Shown piece by piece: positions 6,645 through 15,523 of a stretch of 22,762 bases of DNA. A program made the translations under genes and the position numbers. The first letter of the stretch is position 1. Every line of letters begins with the position of its first letter. The notes beneath the pieces are model-generated. The model saw nothing but the letters and a program-made list of their open reading frames with translations, did no database searches and was not told the origin of the DNA. Source of the stretch: a virus; IMG/VR virus record IMGVR_UViG_3300044681_000335, positions 1 through 22,762 of that record; one strand, 5' to 3'.

Positions 6645-8675
6645 ATGTCTGATTTTTTTAGTTTTCGTTTGTCTGAAGAGTTTATAAATGAGTATAAAAC
6701 AAAGGAACCTCCATTTGGTTTTACAGACGCAGGTGGTAATTCATTAGGAGAGATTACTTTTATTCGTACCTACTCCCGTATGAAGGAGGATGGAACTAAA
6801 GAAAGATGGCATGAGGTTTGTCGTAGAGTAATCGAGGGTATGTATTCGGCTCAGAAGAATCATGCTAAAGAAAATAGACTCCCATGGAATGACTATAAAG
6901 CACAGGCCTCTGCTAAAGAGGCTTATCAGCGTTTGTTTGAATTAAAGTGGACTCCACCAGGAAGAGGCCTATGGTCTTTCGGTACTGCTCTTACTATGGA
7001 AAAGAAAAACTCTGCTGCTTTACAGAACTGTGCTATGGTTTCCACAAAGGACATAGATCGTAACGATCCAGGACAACTATTTGGTTGGGTAATGGATGCC
7101 CTAATGATGGGCGTAGGCGTAGGCTTTGATACTTTGGGCGGGGAGAAAAATTTACCTATTTATGGTCCTACAGAACCACCACAAGTATACGAAATACCAG
7201 ATACTCGTGAAGGATGGGTAGAGTCTGTTAGATTACTTATCAATTCATTTTTAAAGCCTAATATGTATATACAAGAGTTTAACTATGATCTTATTAGGCC
7301 ACTAGGAGCCCCTATTAAGGGCTTTGGGGGTACTGCAAGTGGCCCTGCACCACTTATACAGTTGCATAAGCAGATCAGGTCTGTAATCGGCGATAGAGCA
7401 GGAGAAACCCTAGACTCAAGAGCAATAGTAGACCTTGTAAACCTTATCGGTACCTGCGTGGTATCAGGAAATGTTAGAAGGTCTGCTACCTTGGCTTTGG
7501 GGGCAGCAGAAGATAAAGATTTTATGAATTTAAAGAATGCTGAGGTTTTTCCAGAGCGCAATTCATTTGATCCAGAAAATCCAGGGTGGGCATGGATGTC
7601 TAATAACTCCATTGCTGCGACGGTAGGTACAAAGTACGAAGATTATGTAGACCTAATAGTAAATAATGGAGAGCCAGGATTTATTTGGCTTGATGTGGCT
7701 AGAAATTATGGTCGTTTGGCTGATCCAAAGGATGGAAAAGATTATCGTGTCATGGGCTTTAACCCATGTGCGGAGCAACCATTGGAGTCATACGAATTAT
7801 GTACCTTGGTTGAAGTGCATCTAAATCGTCATGAGTCTAAAGAAGATTTCTTGCGTACATTAAAGTTTGCATATTTGTATGGAAAGACGGTAACGCTGAT
7901 TCCAACACACTGGCAGCAAACAAATGGAATTATGCAGCGTAATCGTCGCATTGGAACATCGCTTACAGGTATTGCTTCATTCTCAGACAAGTTTGGCTTG
8001 CCTGTTGTGCGTGAATGGATGGACGAAGGATACAAGACTATCCGTAAATATGATCATTCATATTCAGAGTGGCTATGCGTTCGTGAATCCATTAGAGTCA
8101 CAACTGTTAAGCCATCAGGGTCTGTGTCAATTCTTTCTGGCGCAACGCCAGGAGTTCACTGGGCACCAGGCGGAGATTATTTCTTGAGAGCAATTAGATT
8201 TGGGAATACTGACCCAATGATTCACTTGTTCAAGGCTGCTGGATATAAAATGGAAGATGACCTTGTATCTGCGAATACAACTGTCGTATATTTCCCAGTT
8301 CACTCTGGACATCCAAGATCTGAAAAAGATGTTACTCTATTTGAAAAAATTGCGCTTGCTGCTACTGCTCAGAAATATTGGTCTGACAATGGCGTTTCTG
8401 TAACGCTTTCATTTGACAAAGAGACTGAAGCAAAGCATGTAGCGCCCGCTCTTCATATGTACGAAGGACAGTTAAAGGCTGTTTCATTTCTACCTATGGG
8501 CAATACGATTTATCCACAGCAACCATATACTCAAATAACCGAAGAAGAGTATAATAGTTATATCGGTCAGATTAAAAAGATCGATTGGTCTGCTATTTAT
8601 GATGGCGTCGAGAATTTGGAGGCACAGGGAGAAATGTATTGTACAACTGATACTTGTGAAATAAAAATATCGTGA
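6645..8675 (+). CDS. nrdJ: Adenosylcobalamin-dependent (class II) ribonucleoside-triphosphate reductase, monomeric type, 676 aa
   Basis: Converts ribonucleotides to deoxyribonucleotides for phage DNA synthesis, using adenosylcobalamin to make a thiyl radical. Landmarks match the Lactobacillus-type monomeric enzyme: LQNCAMVS (Cys129), then NPCAEQ with Cys375 as thiyl radical site and Glu377, then Cys386 eleven residues later as the partner of Cys129, and C-terminal CTTDTC (Cys666, Cys671), the C-x4-C pair that passes electrons from thioredoxin. VKPSGSVSILSGATPG is a conserved loop of this family. At 676 aa it is somewhat shorter than the 739-aa model enzyme. It has its own promoter and ribosome binding site. 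No thioredoxin or cobalamin gene is nearby, so both must come from the host. The next gene overlaps by a GTGA. Confidence 0.93.
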   Translation: MSDFFSFRLSEEFINEYKTKEPPFGFTDAGGNSLGEITFIRTYSRMKEDGTKERWHEVCRRVIEGMYSAQKNHAKENRLPWNDYKAQASAKEAYQRLFELKWTPPGRGLWSFGTALTMEKKNSAALQNCAMVSTKDIDRNDPGQLFGWVMDALMMGVGVGFDTLGGEKNLPIYGPTEPPQVYEIPDTREGWVESVRLLINSFLKPNMYIQEFNYDLIRPLGAPIKGFGGTASGPAPLIQLHKQIRSVIGDRAGETLDSRAIVDLVNLIGTCVVSGNVRRSATLALGAAEDKDFMNLKNAEVFPERNSFDPENPGWAWMSNNSIAATVGTKYEDYVDLIVNNGEPGFIWLDVARNYGRLADPKDGKDYRVMGFNPCAEQPLESYELCTLVEVHLNRHESKEDFLRTLKFAYLYGKTVTLIPTHWQQTNGIMQRNRRIGTSLTGIASFSDKFGLPVVREWMDEGYKTIRKYDHSYSEWLCVRESIRVTTVKPSGSVSILSGATPGVHWAPGGDYFLRAIRFGNTDPMIHLFKAAGYKMEDDLVSANTTVVYFPVHSGHPRSEKDVTLFEKIALAATAQKYWSDNGVSVTLSFDKETEAKHVAPALHMYEGQLKAVSFLPMGNTIYPQQPYTQITEEEYNSYIGQIKKIDWSAIYDGVENLEAQGEMYCTTDTCEIKIS

Positions 8676-9280
8676 AATACTATATTGAAAAAAACTTTAT
8701 TAGTTTAGAAGATGTATCAGTCATTCAAGAATACATAAAGACTATAAATTTTCATACAAAAGAAAATCACGTAGAACTTCACAACAACTTATTTAACAAT
8801 GGTGCCCCATTTGACATTCATACAAGGGGAGAAATGCCTAAAAATATATTAGAAATATTTTCTAAATATTCTAAAGCATATTGGGAGTTAGTTTCTAAAA
8901 TAGAGGTAAACAAAGAATACCATCCGCCCATGTTTTCAAAACATTATATTGCTAGGTTTAGAACTGATTCAACTGATGGATTTCATTACGCATCAGAAAG
9001 ACCAGAAGGAACTTACGGATCTTATATTTATTGGAATAATGATTTTGAAGGTGGAGAGCTTTGTTGGGAAGAAAACGGAGAATGTATAAAGCCATCTCCA
9101 GGAGATTTAGTATTCTTTTCAGAGACTAAGGATAATCGTCACCGTATATCTGAGATAACCTCTGGTTATATGTTCGTTTCGGAATCATGGATGTCTCCAG
9201 TAGGTTCTTGTCCAGATCCAAATGTTGATTATGACACGGTTCACTGGGATGACTGGGAAATAAAAGGTTTTTATGAATAG
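8672..9280 (+). CDS. 2OG-Fe(II) oxygenase-fold protein with HxA in place of HxD, 202 aa
   Basis: Prolyl-4-hydroxylase-type fold. FHYASERP, then YGSYIYWNNDFEGGEL, KPSPGDLVFF, NRHRISEITSG and SESWMS align through the following gene without long gaps. Aligned, His105-Tyr-Ala107 replaces the canonical His-x-Asp, His157 is the second iron histidine, and Met167 occupies the place of the 2-oxoglutarate-binding Arg in the neighbour. An HxA facial triad is the hallmark of iron/2OG halogenases such as SyrB2, but loss of the Arg also fits an inactive or altered enzyme. Start is GTG at 8672 overlapping the reductase stop, implying coupled translation. The substrate is not readable. Confidence 0.65.
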   Translation: MKYYIEKNFISLEDVSVIQEYIKTINFHTKENHVELHNNLFNNGAPFDIHTRGEMPKNILEIFSKYSKAYWELVSKIEVNKEYHPPMFSKHYIARFRTDSTDGFHYASERPEGTYGSYIYWNNDFEGGELCWEENGECIKPSPGDLVFFSETKDNRHRISEITSGYMFVSESWMSPVGSCPDPNVDYDTVHWDDWEIKGFYE

Positions 9281-9782
9281 CCTTGTCAAACATATTCCAG
9301 GTTTTATGAATATGATTGATGCAGCAAATGTTTATTTATATGCTAAAGAAAATGACGACAAGTTTGCTGAATACGGAAATAACGAAAAAGAGTTTACGTA
9401 TCATGCTAATTTTTTTGATCCAGACATAAAAAATATTTTAGATCAATATGGACTAGAAGTATGGAAGTTTGTATCAGAAAACTACGACGGAACCTTTGTT
9501 GAGTACGACAACTCTAAGACACATTTGGCCAGGTTCTCAGAAGGATACGGAATGCATGAGCATTTTGACTCTACAAAGCCAAACGATATTGCAACTCTGA
9601 TATATATAAATGATAACTATGATGGCGGAGAAATTTATTTCCCAGAATTAGATATTAATATAAAGCCTAATGCTGGAGACTTGGTATGCTTTCCAGATAC
9701 TCCAGATTTTATCCATGGGGTAAAGGCAATAACGAGCGGTATAAGATATACCTGCCCTCGTTGGGTAACACGCTTAGTATGA
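9273..9782 (+). CDS. 2OG-Fe(II) oxygenase, prolyl-4-hydroxylase type, 169 aa
   Basis: Appears to be a complete iron/2-oxoglutarate oxygenase. His97-Phe-Asp99 and His148 form the expected facial triad, and Arg158, ten residues after His148, is the usual 2-oxoglutarate contact. YDGGEIYFPELDINIKPNAGDLVCF is typical of the prolyl-4-hydroxylase family core. The ATG at 9273 lies within the end of the previous gene (8-nt overlap), so the pair is probably translated together. The substrate could be a proline side chain or another protein or small molecule; nothing in the sequence decides. An in-cis partnership with the HxA protein before it is possible. Confidence 0.75.
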   Translation: MNSLVKHIPGFMNMIDAANVYLYAKENDDKFAEYGNNEKEFTYHANFFDPDIKNILDQYGLEVWKFVSENYDGTFVEYDNSKTHLARFSEGYGMHEHFDSTKPNDIATLIYINDNYDGGEIYFPELDINIKPNAGDLVCFPDTPDFIHGVKAITSGIRYTCPRWVTRLV

Positions 9783-9793
9783 TAAAATATACT
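9780..9793 (+). promoter_or_regulatory. Possible promoter for the 1229-aa tail protein (leaderless or nearly so)
   Basis: TGATAAAAT at 9780-9788 has the extended form with a weaker -10 (TAAAAT), and TATACT at 9788-9793 overlaps it. The ATG at 9798 is 9 or 4 nt away, and no ribosome binding site is present. Which box is used cannot be decided by eye. Confidence 0.45.
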
Positions 9794-9797
9794 CATA

Positions 9798-12700
9798 ATG
9801 TCTAGTTTATCAAATTTATATGCAGAAAAAATATATGCGGAACATCCGCAATTTTTGTGGGCACTAGATGATCAGGCTGACTATGTATCATTAATATCTG
9901 AATCAAACAGAGACATGTCCTTATGGTCAATAGACAATGGATCATCTATTGAAACAGAAGAACTTTTAGATGCACCTTTTCCAGATAGTATAATTAATAA
10001 AGTTACGCCAACAGCAGTATTGTCAGAAACATTTTCTATGACGCTGGTAAGTCCAGAAATAATTGATGTAGATAATTTAAATCAAATTCTTAAAACATTT
10101 TCTATAGGGTCCTATTTTTATACTGCAAGCCCATATGCTTTAAGTATTGATATTGGATATAGGTACTATGATGATGCTCTAGAAACATATGTTGATGTTT
10201 TAAAGACATATGACGCATCACTAAAAGATAGATGGTATTTTCTTTCAGAAACTTTTAGTCCCCAATTTGAAAACTCTACAATAAGGCTAGTTATCAAAAT
10301 AAATTACTTGGGCACATCAGAAGAATTATCAGATTATATATTTTATATTAACGGGGTAACTATAGGTCAATGGGCAGAAGAATTTCAATCAAGTTCATTG
10401 GGCGTCACGCCAATAACTCTTCCATCTAATATTGCATTAGAAAATTCAAATGTTGTGCAAGCATCAGCATATGGACTATCTGAAGATTTTGGATATTATC
10501 TAATAAAAGATAATTCTTTGACCGCTAAAAATTTTGGAGTTCCAATGGTTTTTGGATCTCAAAATGTAACTAAGTTATACGATAACGGAAACAAGCCAAG
10601 CGTAATAGTGCCTTCTAATGGCATGCTGTCTAATGGCGGAAGATATCAGGAATTTACTTTAGAGTTTTGGTTAAGAACAAATAATTCTTCTTCAGTATCA
10701 AAAAGATTAGTTGGGCCAATTGGGTCTACAGACGGTATTTATCTAGATGGATCATTCTTAATATTAAAAATCAACAACGAATATTCTTCCTATTATGTAG
10801 GACAATGGGAAAGACCAATGCTAATTCATTGGAGGTATTCCACAAACTTATCAACAGTACTTTTAAATGGAGAAGAAATTATAAATTTAGTTTTGGATAG
10901 TTCAAGTTTGTCTTTGCCTGAAAAACTAAACGAACTTGATAAAGATCAAGACTGGATAGGCTTTTATGCTTATACAGATATTCAGCCAGTGGAATTAGAC
11001 TGTGTGGCAATTTATCCATACCTTGTCCCGTCTTTGGTTGCAAAAAGAAGGTTTGTTTATGGACAAGGTGTTCAATATCCAGAAAACTTAAATGCATCCT
11101 ACGGAGGAAGTACAGTATTATTTGATTATGCCTTTGCAGATTATACTAAAAATTATAACTATCCAGATCTTGGCTCATGGACTCAGGGATCGTTAGATAA
11201 TATTGTTGTTGAAGATAATTATTTAACATCTCCAGTATTTGCCATACCAGAAATAGTTATAGACGATGCCTCAAAAACAGAAACAGACCTACTTGTAGAT
11301 TGTGCAGTAATCCAAAACGAAGAATCTTTGTTTTTAAATCTTAAGCCTTCTGAAGACTGGAACTCAATAAATTCATATTTATATTTTAATAATTTTTCTC
11401 TAAATGGTCAAGTCCCACATGCATTTTATGGTTTGTTTAAAAAACCGTCAGAATATTCTGGAACAGAAGTTCTTATAAGACTCGAAGATCAGTCATCAAA
11501 TTATTTTTCAATAGAGTGTGTAGGTAATGACATTAACTATATTTTAAAATATGGAGAAGATGATCCAGTAGTTATTTATGAATCATTATCTGTACCTGAT
11601 GAAGATATTTTTGCGGTAGGAATTGAAATAGATATATTTAGAGACTATTTCGGAAATAACATAACATCTTTTTTTAATAGTCCAAACTTGTCGGTATATG
11701 TAGGAGGTACAAAAGATTTTACAAAGACCTTCACTGGAAATATATATAAAATAGGGATATGTTCTGAAAAGAATGTAAAAGATATTGCAAATTTGTTTAA
11801 CTCATTTGGAGTACCAAAAGAATATGAAAATATTTTTAATAATTATGGTCCTGGCATTGAGTATGATGGTGGAGATGCAGATCAGTTATTTTGGCAGTAT
11901 ATTTTGGATGGAGGGTCTTATAATACATTTTTAGCAGGCCAACTTTCAAATCATAACCCAAGTTGCGGAATAACGCCCAAAAACTATTTTGATAGTTTTT
12001 ACTTAGATGTTGATATTAGGGGATCTTGGAAAGATTATATTCCCCTGTCATACTTTGGACAGTATATAACTGATGAATATGGGGATAGTAAGTTTGGTTT
12101 AGATTTTATACAGTTTAACATAAATTATCCAGCACCAACAAAATTTAAAGAAACAGAATCTGTTAGTGAAGATGGCTGGCTTTATTCCGAACTTGTAGCA
12201 GAATATTCTTATCCAGTTCAAAGAACTTATGAAGCACTAGATAATTATTTATATACTGGTTATGTAGATTATCAAGACTTAGCAGAAAAATCTATTAAAA
12301 CTTATTCTTATGATACCTCAGATGCAATTCTAAAAACATATATTACTTTTGAATATTTAGAAACTGGGGCAAATGCAACTAATGGATTTTTTGCAAATAC
12401 ACAAGATGTTCCCAAAAATGGCGTAATTTCTCCAGGGGACGAATGGATAAATACAAAATATGAAGTTGTAGATAATATAATTATTTATCCACCCAAAGGT
12501 GCCGACTTTAATGATCTTGCAATAGTAGTACATTTAGAATTTGAGGTAGATGGAATTAAATATCAGCCAGTAAAGATTAAAAATCTACAGTTGGCATCTC
12601 AAGCATTTAATTACAATACAGCAAACAATGTTGGTACCAGATTTGGTACTAATGTTTATCCATATGTTAACAATGGATATTATTATAATTATAAAGCAAA

Positions 12701-13487
12701 AAATCCTTTCACCATATACAAGGGGTCATCACCTTACTTATATCTGACAAGATACTCAGGGCTAGAAATGCGGGGAGACTATGATCCACTTATTAATCGT
12801 GGAGTAGCCATACCAGTTAATTCAAGCAAAACACAGAACTACGAAGTTATGGCAATGCAATCTTTGATTAGATTTAATGGAGACTTTTTCCCATATGCAC
12901 CAACAAAGGTTATGCAAATAAATGCAAAAAATAAAGTTATTAAATTTTATATGGTAGCAAATCACCCAACTGGTAAAAGGGCAAAAATATATGCAATAGA
13001 TGGAAACACTGGTGCATTATATGATGGTATTGTATTTTATCTAAATGGACAAATTGTTAAGGAGCCTATATTAAATATTAATGAATGGGCGATGCTAGGC
13101 ATAGGCTTCCCAAGTATTTTAAACTTTAAGTCATACGCTGGATCTATTATGATAAATGGTCCTATTATTTTTAATAGCCTATCCTATTATCAGACCACAA
13201 ATCTTCAGGCAATTCAGTCTGTAACGAAAAGGCCATGGGCAAGGGTAAAGTTTGCCCTAGAAGGACTGTTTGACTGGGAGTACTGGAATCAATATTATTT
13301 GTGGCAAGGGGTATTAGTCCAGTCCTCAGTTAGTTATTATGGAGTAAATCCATCTGATCTTTATAAGGCGTATACAGGAACAAATAAAATAATTATTGAT
13401 GATGACCGTGTTTTTAGTATTCAGGAGTACGAATACTCAGTATTCAAAGACCTGCTATGGCAATCACAAATATCAGACCCAGTATAA
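9798..13487 (+). CDS. Large minor tail protein with LamG/concanavalin-like domains, 1229 aa
   Basis: Probable virion protein of the tail tip or side, binding carbohydrate. The first residues (SLSNLYAEKIYAEHPQFLWALDD) are a start typical of LamG-containing minor tail proteins of actinophages. A beta-rich region follows to about 190. About 283-420 is a LamG-like jelly roll (YQEFTLEFWLRTN, LIHWRYSTNLSTVLLNGEE, IGFYAYTDIQPVELDCVAIYP). About 535-685 looks like a second, weaker one (FYGLFKKPSEYSG ending in GNIYKIGICSEKN). The remaining half is beta-rich with many Tyr, Asn and Asp and ends EYEYSVFKDLLWQSQISDPV. No enzyme motif is visible. The only upstream signal is a promoter whose box abuts the ATG, so the message is expected to have little or no leader. 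Confidence 0.7.
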   Translation: MSSLSNLYAEKIYAEHPQFLWALDDQADYVSLISESNRDMSLWSIDNGSSIETEELLDAPFPDSIINKVTPTAVLSETFSMTLVSPEIIDVDNLNQILKTFSIGSYFYTASPYALSIDIGYRYYDDALETYVDVLKTYDASLKDRWYFLSETFSPQFENSTIRLVIKINYLGTSEELSDYIFYINGVTIGQWAEEFQSSSLGVTPITLPSNIALENSNVVQASAYGLSEDFGYYLIKDNSLTAKNFGVPMVFGSQNVTKLYDNGNKPSVIVPSNGMLSNGGRYQEFTLEFWLRTNNSSSVSKRLVGPIGSTDGIYLDGSFLILKINNEYSSYYVGQWERPMLIHWRYSTNLSTVLLNGEEIINLVLDSSSLSLPEKLNELDKDQDWIGFYAYTDIQPVELDCVAIYPYLVPSLVAKRRFVYGQGVQYPENLNASYGGSTVLFDYAFADYTKNYNYPDLGSWTQGSLDNIVVEDNYLTSPVFAIPEIVIDDASKTETDLLVDCAVIQNEESLFLNLKPSEDWNSINSYLYFNNFSLNGQVPHAFYGLFKKPSEYSGTEVLIRLEDQSSNYFSIECVGNDINYILKYGEDDPVVIYESLSVPDEDIFAVGIEIDIFRDYFGNNITSFFNSPNLSVYVGGTKDFTKTFTGNIYKIGICSEKNVKDIANLFNSFGVPKEYENIFNNYGPGIEYDGGDADQLFWQYILDGGSYNTFLAGQLSNHNPSCGITPKNYFDSFYLDVDIRGSWKDYIPLSYFGQYITDEYGDSKFGLDFIQFNINYPAPTKFKETESVSEDGWLYSELVAEYSYPVQRTYEALDNYLYTGYVDYQDLAEKSIKTYSYDTSDAILKTYITFEYLETGANATNGFFANTQDVPKNGVISPGDEWINTKYEVVDNIIIYPPKGADFNDLAIVVHLEFEVDGIKYQPVKIKNLQLASQAFNYNTANNVGTRFGTNVYPYVNNGYYYNYKAKNPFTIYKGSSPYLYLTRYSGLEMRGDYDPLINRGVAIPVNSSKTQNYEVMAMQSLIRFNGDFFPYAPTKVMQINAKNKVIKFYMVANHPTGKRAKIYAIDGNTGALYDGIVFYLNGQIVKEPILNINEWAMLGIGFPSILNFKSYAGSIMINGPIIFNSLSYYQTTNLQAIQSVTKRPWARVKFALEGLFDWEYWNQYYLWQGVLVQSSVSYYGVNPSDLYKAYTGTNKIIIDDDRVFSIQEYEYSVFKDLLWQSQISDPV

Positions 13488-13489
13488 TA

Positions 13490-13498
13490 TGGTATACT
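13490..13498 (+). promoter_or_regulatory. Extended -10 promoter TGGTATACT for a leaderless gene
   Basis: The box ends 7 nt before the ATG at 13506. A further TATAAT at 13483-13488 overlaps the preceding stop codon. The TTG at 13500 is only 1 nt after the box and would lie upstream of transcription start, so the ATG is preferred. Confidence 0.6.
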
Positions 13499-13505
13499 AT
13501 TGGTA

Positions 13506-13874
13506 ATGAAAAAGAAAAATCCTAACCAAATTGGTAAGTCAAAGATTAAAGTCATCGATAAGATGTACGACTGGGGCATATATGTCTGGAAAAAACAAAA
13601 TGGAAAGTGGTTTACAGACGGCCAGGGCAACGTATTAAATATACCTTCCATGAAGGGCGATATATCAAAAATAGCAGAATTAAAGAAAGTGGCAGCCCAT
13701 TATGGCGAGCCAGACGGAGAGGCTGTATTTTTTGCAGGGCTTAACAGAGTAAGTGATGAAGAGTACGCAGAGCAAAAACAAAGAATGGCAGAAGGACTTA
13801 TTCCAAACATGAATGATCTTGGAGCCGTACATGCAGCACAGCAAACAATTAAAAAGTATGGAGTTGAAGACTAA
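13506..13874 (+). CDS. Conserved small phage protein before the portal, 122 aa
   Basis: I do not know its function. WGIYVWKKQNGKWFTDGQGN, NIPSMKGDISKI, AAHYGEPDGEAVFFAG and RVSDEEYAEQKQRMAEGLIPN form a compact, probably folded domain, with a basic start (MKKKNPNQIGKSK). This motif set resembles, from memory, unnamed proteins encoded beside portal genes in actinophages. The start at 13506 is chosen over TTG 13500 because it fits a leaderless message from the TGGTATACT box. It overlaps the portal start by one base (TAATG), so the two are coupled. A terminase small subunit is not suggested, since no helix-turn-helix or ATPase gene accompanies it. Confidence 0.7.
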   Translation: MKKKNPNQIGKSKIKVIDKMYDWGIYVWKKQNGKWFTDGQGNVLNIPSMKGDISKIAELKKVAAHYGEPDGEAVFFAGLNRVSDEEYAEQKQRMAEGLIPNMNDLGAVHAAQQTIKKYGVED

Positions 13875-15457
13875 TGTCAGATAGTCAAGAGTTTACTATA
13901 GGTGCTAGGATAGATGATCTTTTTAATCCATTAGATCAATTTAAAAATGAAGATCCATTTAACAAACCATGGTCAGAATTAAAATCATATTCTGGAATGG
14001 ACAATAATTTTAAAAGACGCACATCTAGATTAGTAGAAAAGGCAATGCCTAATGATCCTACTCAGGGATATCTTGATAGTGCTAGGGCAGAGCAGCACGG
14101 TATTGGTGATGCAAAGTCAAAAGAAATTAATCCAGGAACTGTATATCGTAATGGGTATGGATTATTTGATGTAATTACTCCACCATGGAACGTTTACGAA
14201 CTTGCAAATTATTATGACACATCTTTTGCTAATCATGCTGCAATTGATGCAAAGGTAGAAAACATTGTTGGCCTAGGTTATGATTTTGAAGTATCTCCAA
14301 GTACAATGCTTCGCTTAGAGTCTAACAAAGATGCTGGACAGGTAGAAAGAGCAAGGAATAGAATTGAACGTGCAAAGATTGAGATGCACGAATGGATAGA
14401 GTCATTAAATGATGATGATTCATTTACAACAACAATGATGAAGGTTTACACAGATGTTCAAGCAGTTGGAAATGGATATCTAGAAATAGGAAGAACTACT
14501 CGTGGTGAAATTGGATATATTGGACATATACCAGCAACCACAATGCGTGTTCGTAGACTACGTGACGGATTTGTTCAAATCATTGGACAAAAGGTTGTTT
14601 ATTTTAGAAACTTTGGTGCGAAGAATGCTAATCCAGTAACTTCAGATCCAAGGCCTAATGAAATCATACACTTTAAACAGTATTCGCCTTTAAATACTTT
14701 TTATGGTGTACCAGATATAATGTCGGCAATAAACTCGCTCCATGGAGACCAGTTAGCGTCACAATATAACATTGACTACTTTAGCAATAAGGCTGTCCCT
14801 CGTTATGTTGTGACACTAAAGGGTGCACGACTTTCTGCAGATGCTGAAGATAAGATGTTTAGGTTTTTACAAACGGGACTTAAAGGACAGTCTCATAGAA
14901 CTCTTTATATTCCTCTTCCAGGGGATAGCGATACAAACAAAGTTGACTTTAAGATGGAGCCAATTGAAAATGGAGTACAAGAGGGATCCTTTGAAAAGTA
15001 TCGTAAGCAAAATAGAGATGATATTTTAATAGCACATCAAGTTCCTTTGTCAAAGATAGGCGGAGGAGATTCTGGGGCTATTGCAGCAGCATTGGCTCAA
15101 GATCGCACCTTTAAAGAGCAGGTAGCACGTCCAGCCCAAAAAGAATTAGAAAAAATATTAAATAAGATTGTTAAAGAAAAAACAGATGTACTTGTTTTAA
15201 AGTTTAAAGAACTCACCCTGACCGATGAAATAGCACAATCTCAAATTTTGGAAAGATATGTTAAGACTCAAGTAATGCTTCCAAATGAGGCTAGATCAAT
15301 CTTGGGTCTTCCACAAAGGGAGGGGGGAGATGAGCCTTTCCAACCTAAGCCAGATGCAGAGAGGGCAAGGGACGGAGAACGAACGAATAATCAGTCCGAT
15401 GGGGCAGCCACAATTAGTGGAAGAAACCCAAAAGGCGAGGGTAGATCTACTCCATAG
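13874..15457 (+). CDS. Portal protein, 527 aa
   Basis: Forms the dodecameric vertex channel through which DNA enters and to which the tail joins. Recognised by the HK97/PBSX-type pattern: ITPPWNVYELANYYDTSFANHAAIDAK near the start of the fold, LEIGRTTRGEIGYIGHIPATTMRVRR in the middle, IIHFKQYSPLNTFYGVPDI, then SNKAVPRYVVTLKGA, the HQVPLSKIGGGDSGAI segment (the characteristic IP...G motif) and a helical C-terminal part (ARPAQKELEKILNKI). The last 60 residues are charged and probably disordered. Length is usual for the family. It begins at an ATG sharing one base with the stop before it and is followed directly by the DnaA-box-like cluster. Confidence 0.88.
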   Translation: MSDSQEFTIGARIDDLFNPLDQFKNEDPFNKPWSELKSYSGMDNNFKRRTSRLVEKAMPNDPTQGYLDSARAEQHGIGDAKSKEINPGTVYRNGYGLFDVITPPWNVYELANYYDTSFANHAAIDAKVENIVGLGYDFEVSPSTMLRLESNKDAGQVERARNRIERAKIEMHEWIESLNDDDSFTTTMMKVYTDVQAVGNGYLEIGRTTRGEIGYIGHIPATTMRVRRLRDGFVQIIGQKVVYFRNFGAKNANPVTSDPRPNEIIHFKQYSPLNTFYGVPDIMSAINSLHGDQLASQYNIDYFSNKAVPRYVVTLKGARLSADAEDKMFRFLQTGLKGQSHRTLYIPLPGDSDTNKVDFKMEPIENGVQEGSFEKYRKQNRDDILIAHQVPLSKIGGGDSGAIAAALAQDRTFKEQVARPAQKELEKILNKIVKEKTDVLVLKFKELTLTDEIAQSQILERYVKTQVMLPNEARSILGLPQREGGDEPFQPKPDAERARDGERTNNQSDGAATISGRNPKGEGRSTP

Positions 15458-15489
15458 TTATCCACAAGTTTATTCACAGTTTATTAACA
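15458..15489 (+). promoter_or_regulatory. Three DnaA-box-like 9-mers in 12/11-bp phase
   Basis: TTATCCACA at 15458-15466 is an exact consensus box, TTATTCACA at 15470-15478 has one change and is an accepted variant, and TTATTAACA at 15481-15489 is a weak match. All face the same way, start to start 12 and 11 bp, about one helical turn apart. They begin on the base after the portal stop codon and run into an AT-rich stretch and the promoter of the next gene. A role as origin, regulator or chance cluster is open. Confidence 0.45.
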
Positions 15490-15513
15490 TTTGTGTAAAA
15501 AAGGCTCTATAAT
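15484..15513 (+). promoter_or_regulatory. Promoter of the protease/scaffold/capsid unit
   Basis: TTAACA at 15484-15489 (one change from TTGACA) and TATAAT at 15508-15513 with an 18-nt spacer. TATACT at 15515-15520 is an alternative. The ATG at 15524 is 10 nt after TATAAT and has no ribosome binding site, so the leader is a few bases or absent. The -35 lies inside the third DnaA-like 9-mer. Confidence 0.55.
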
Positions 15514-15523
15514 ATATACTAGT

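Noticed and set aside
8510-8518. Exact DnaA box TTATCCACA in the reductase gene
   Set aside because: Single copy inside conserved coding sequence; taken as chance, and recorded as a caveat to the cluster at 15458.
15491-15523. TTG start of the protease giving 11 extra residues
   Set aside because: It lies upstream of the TATAAT box and reads poorly as protein; ATG 15524 fits the promoter.
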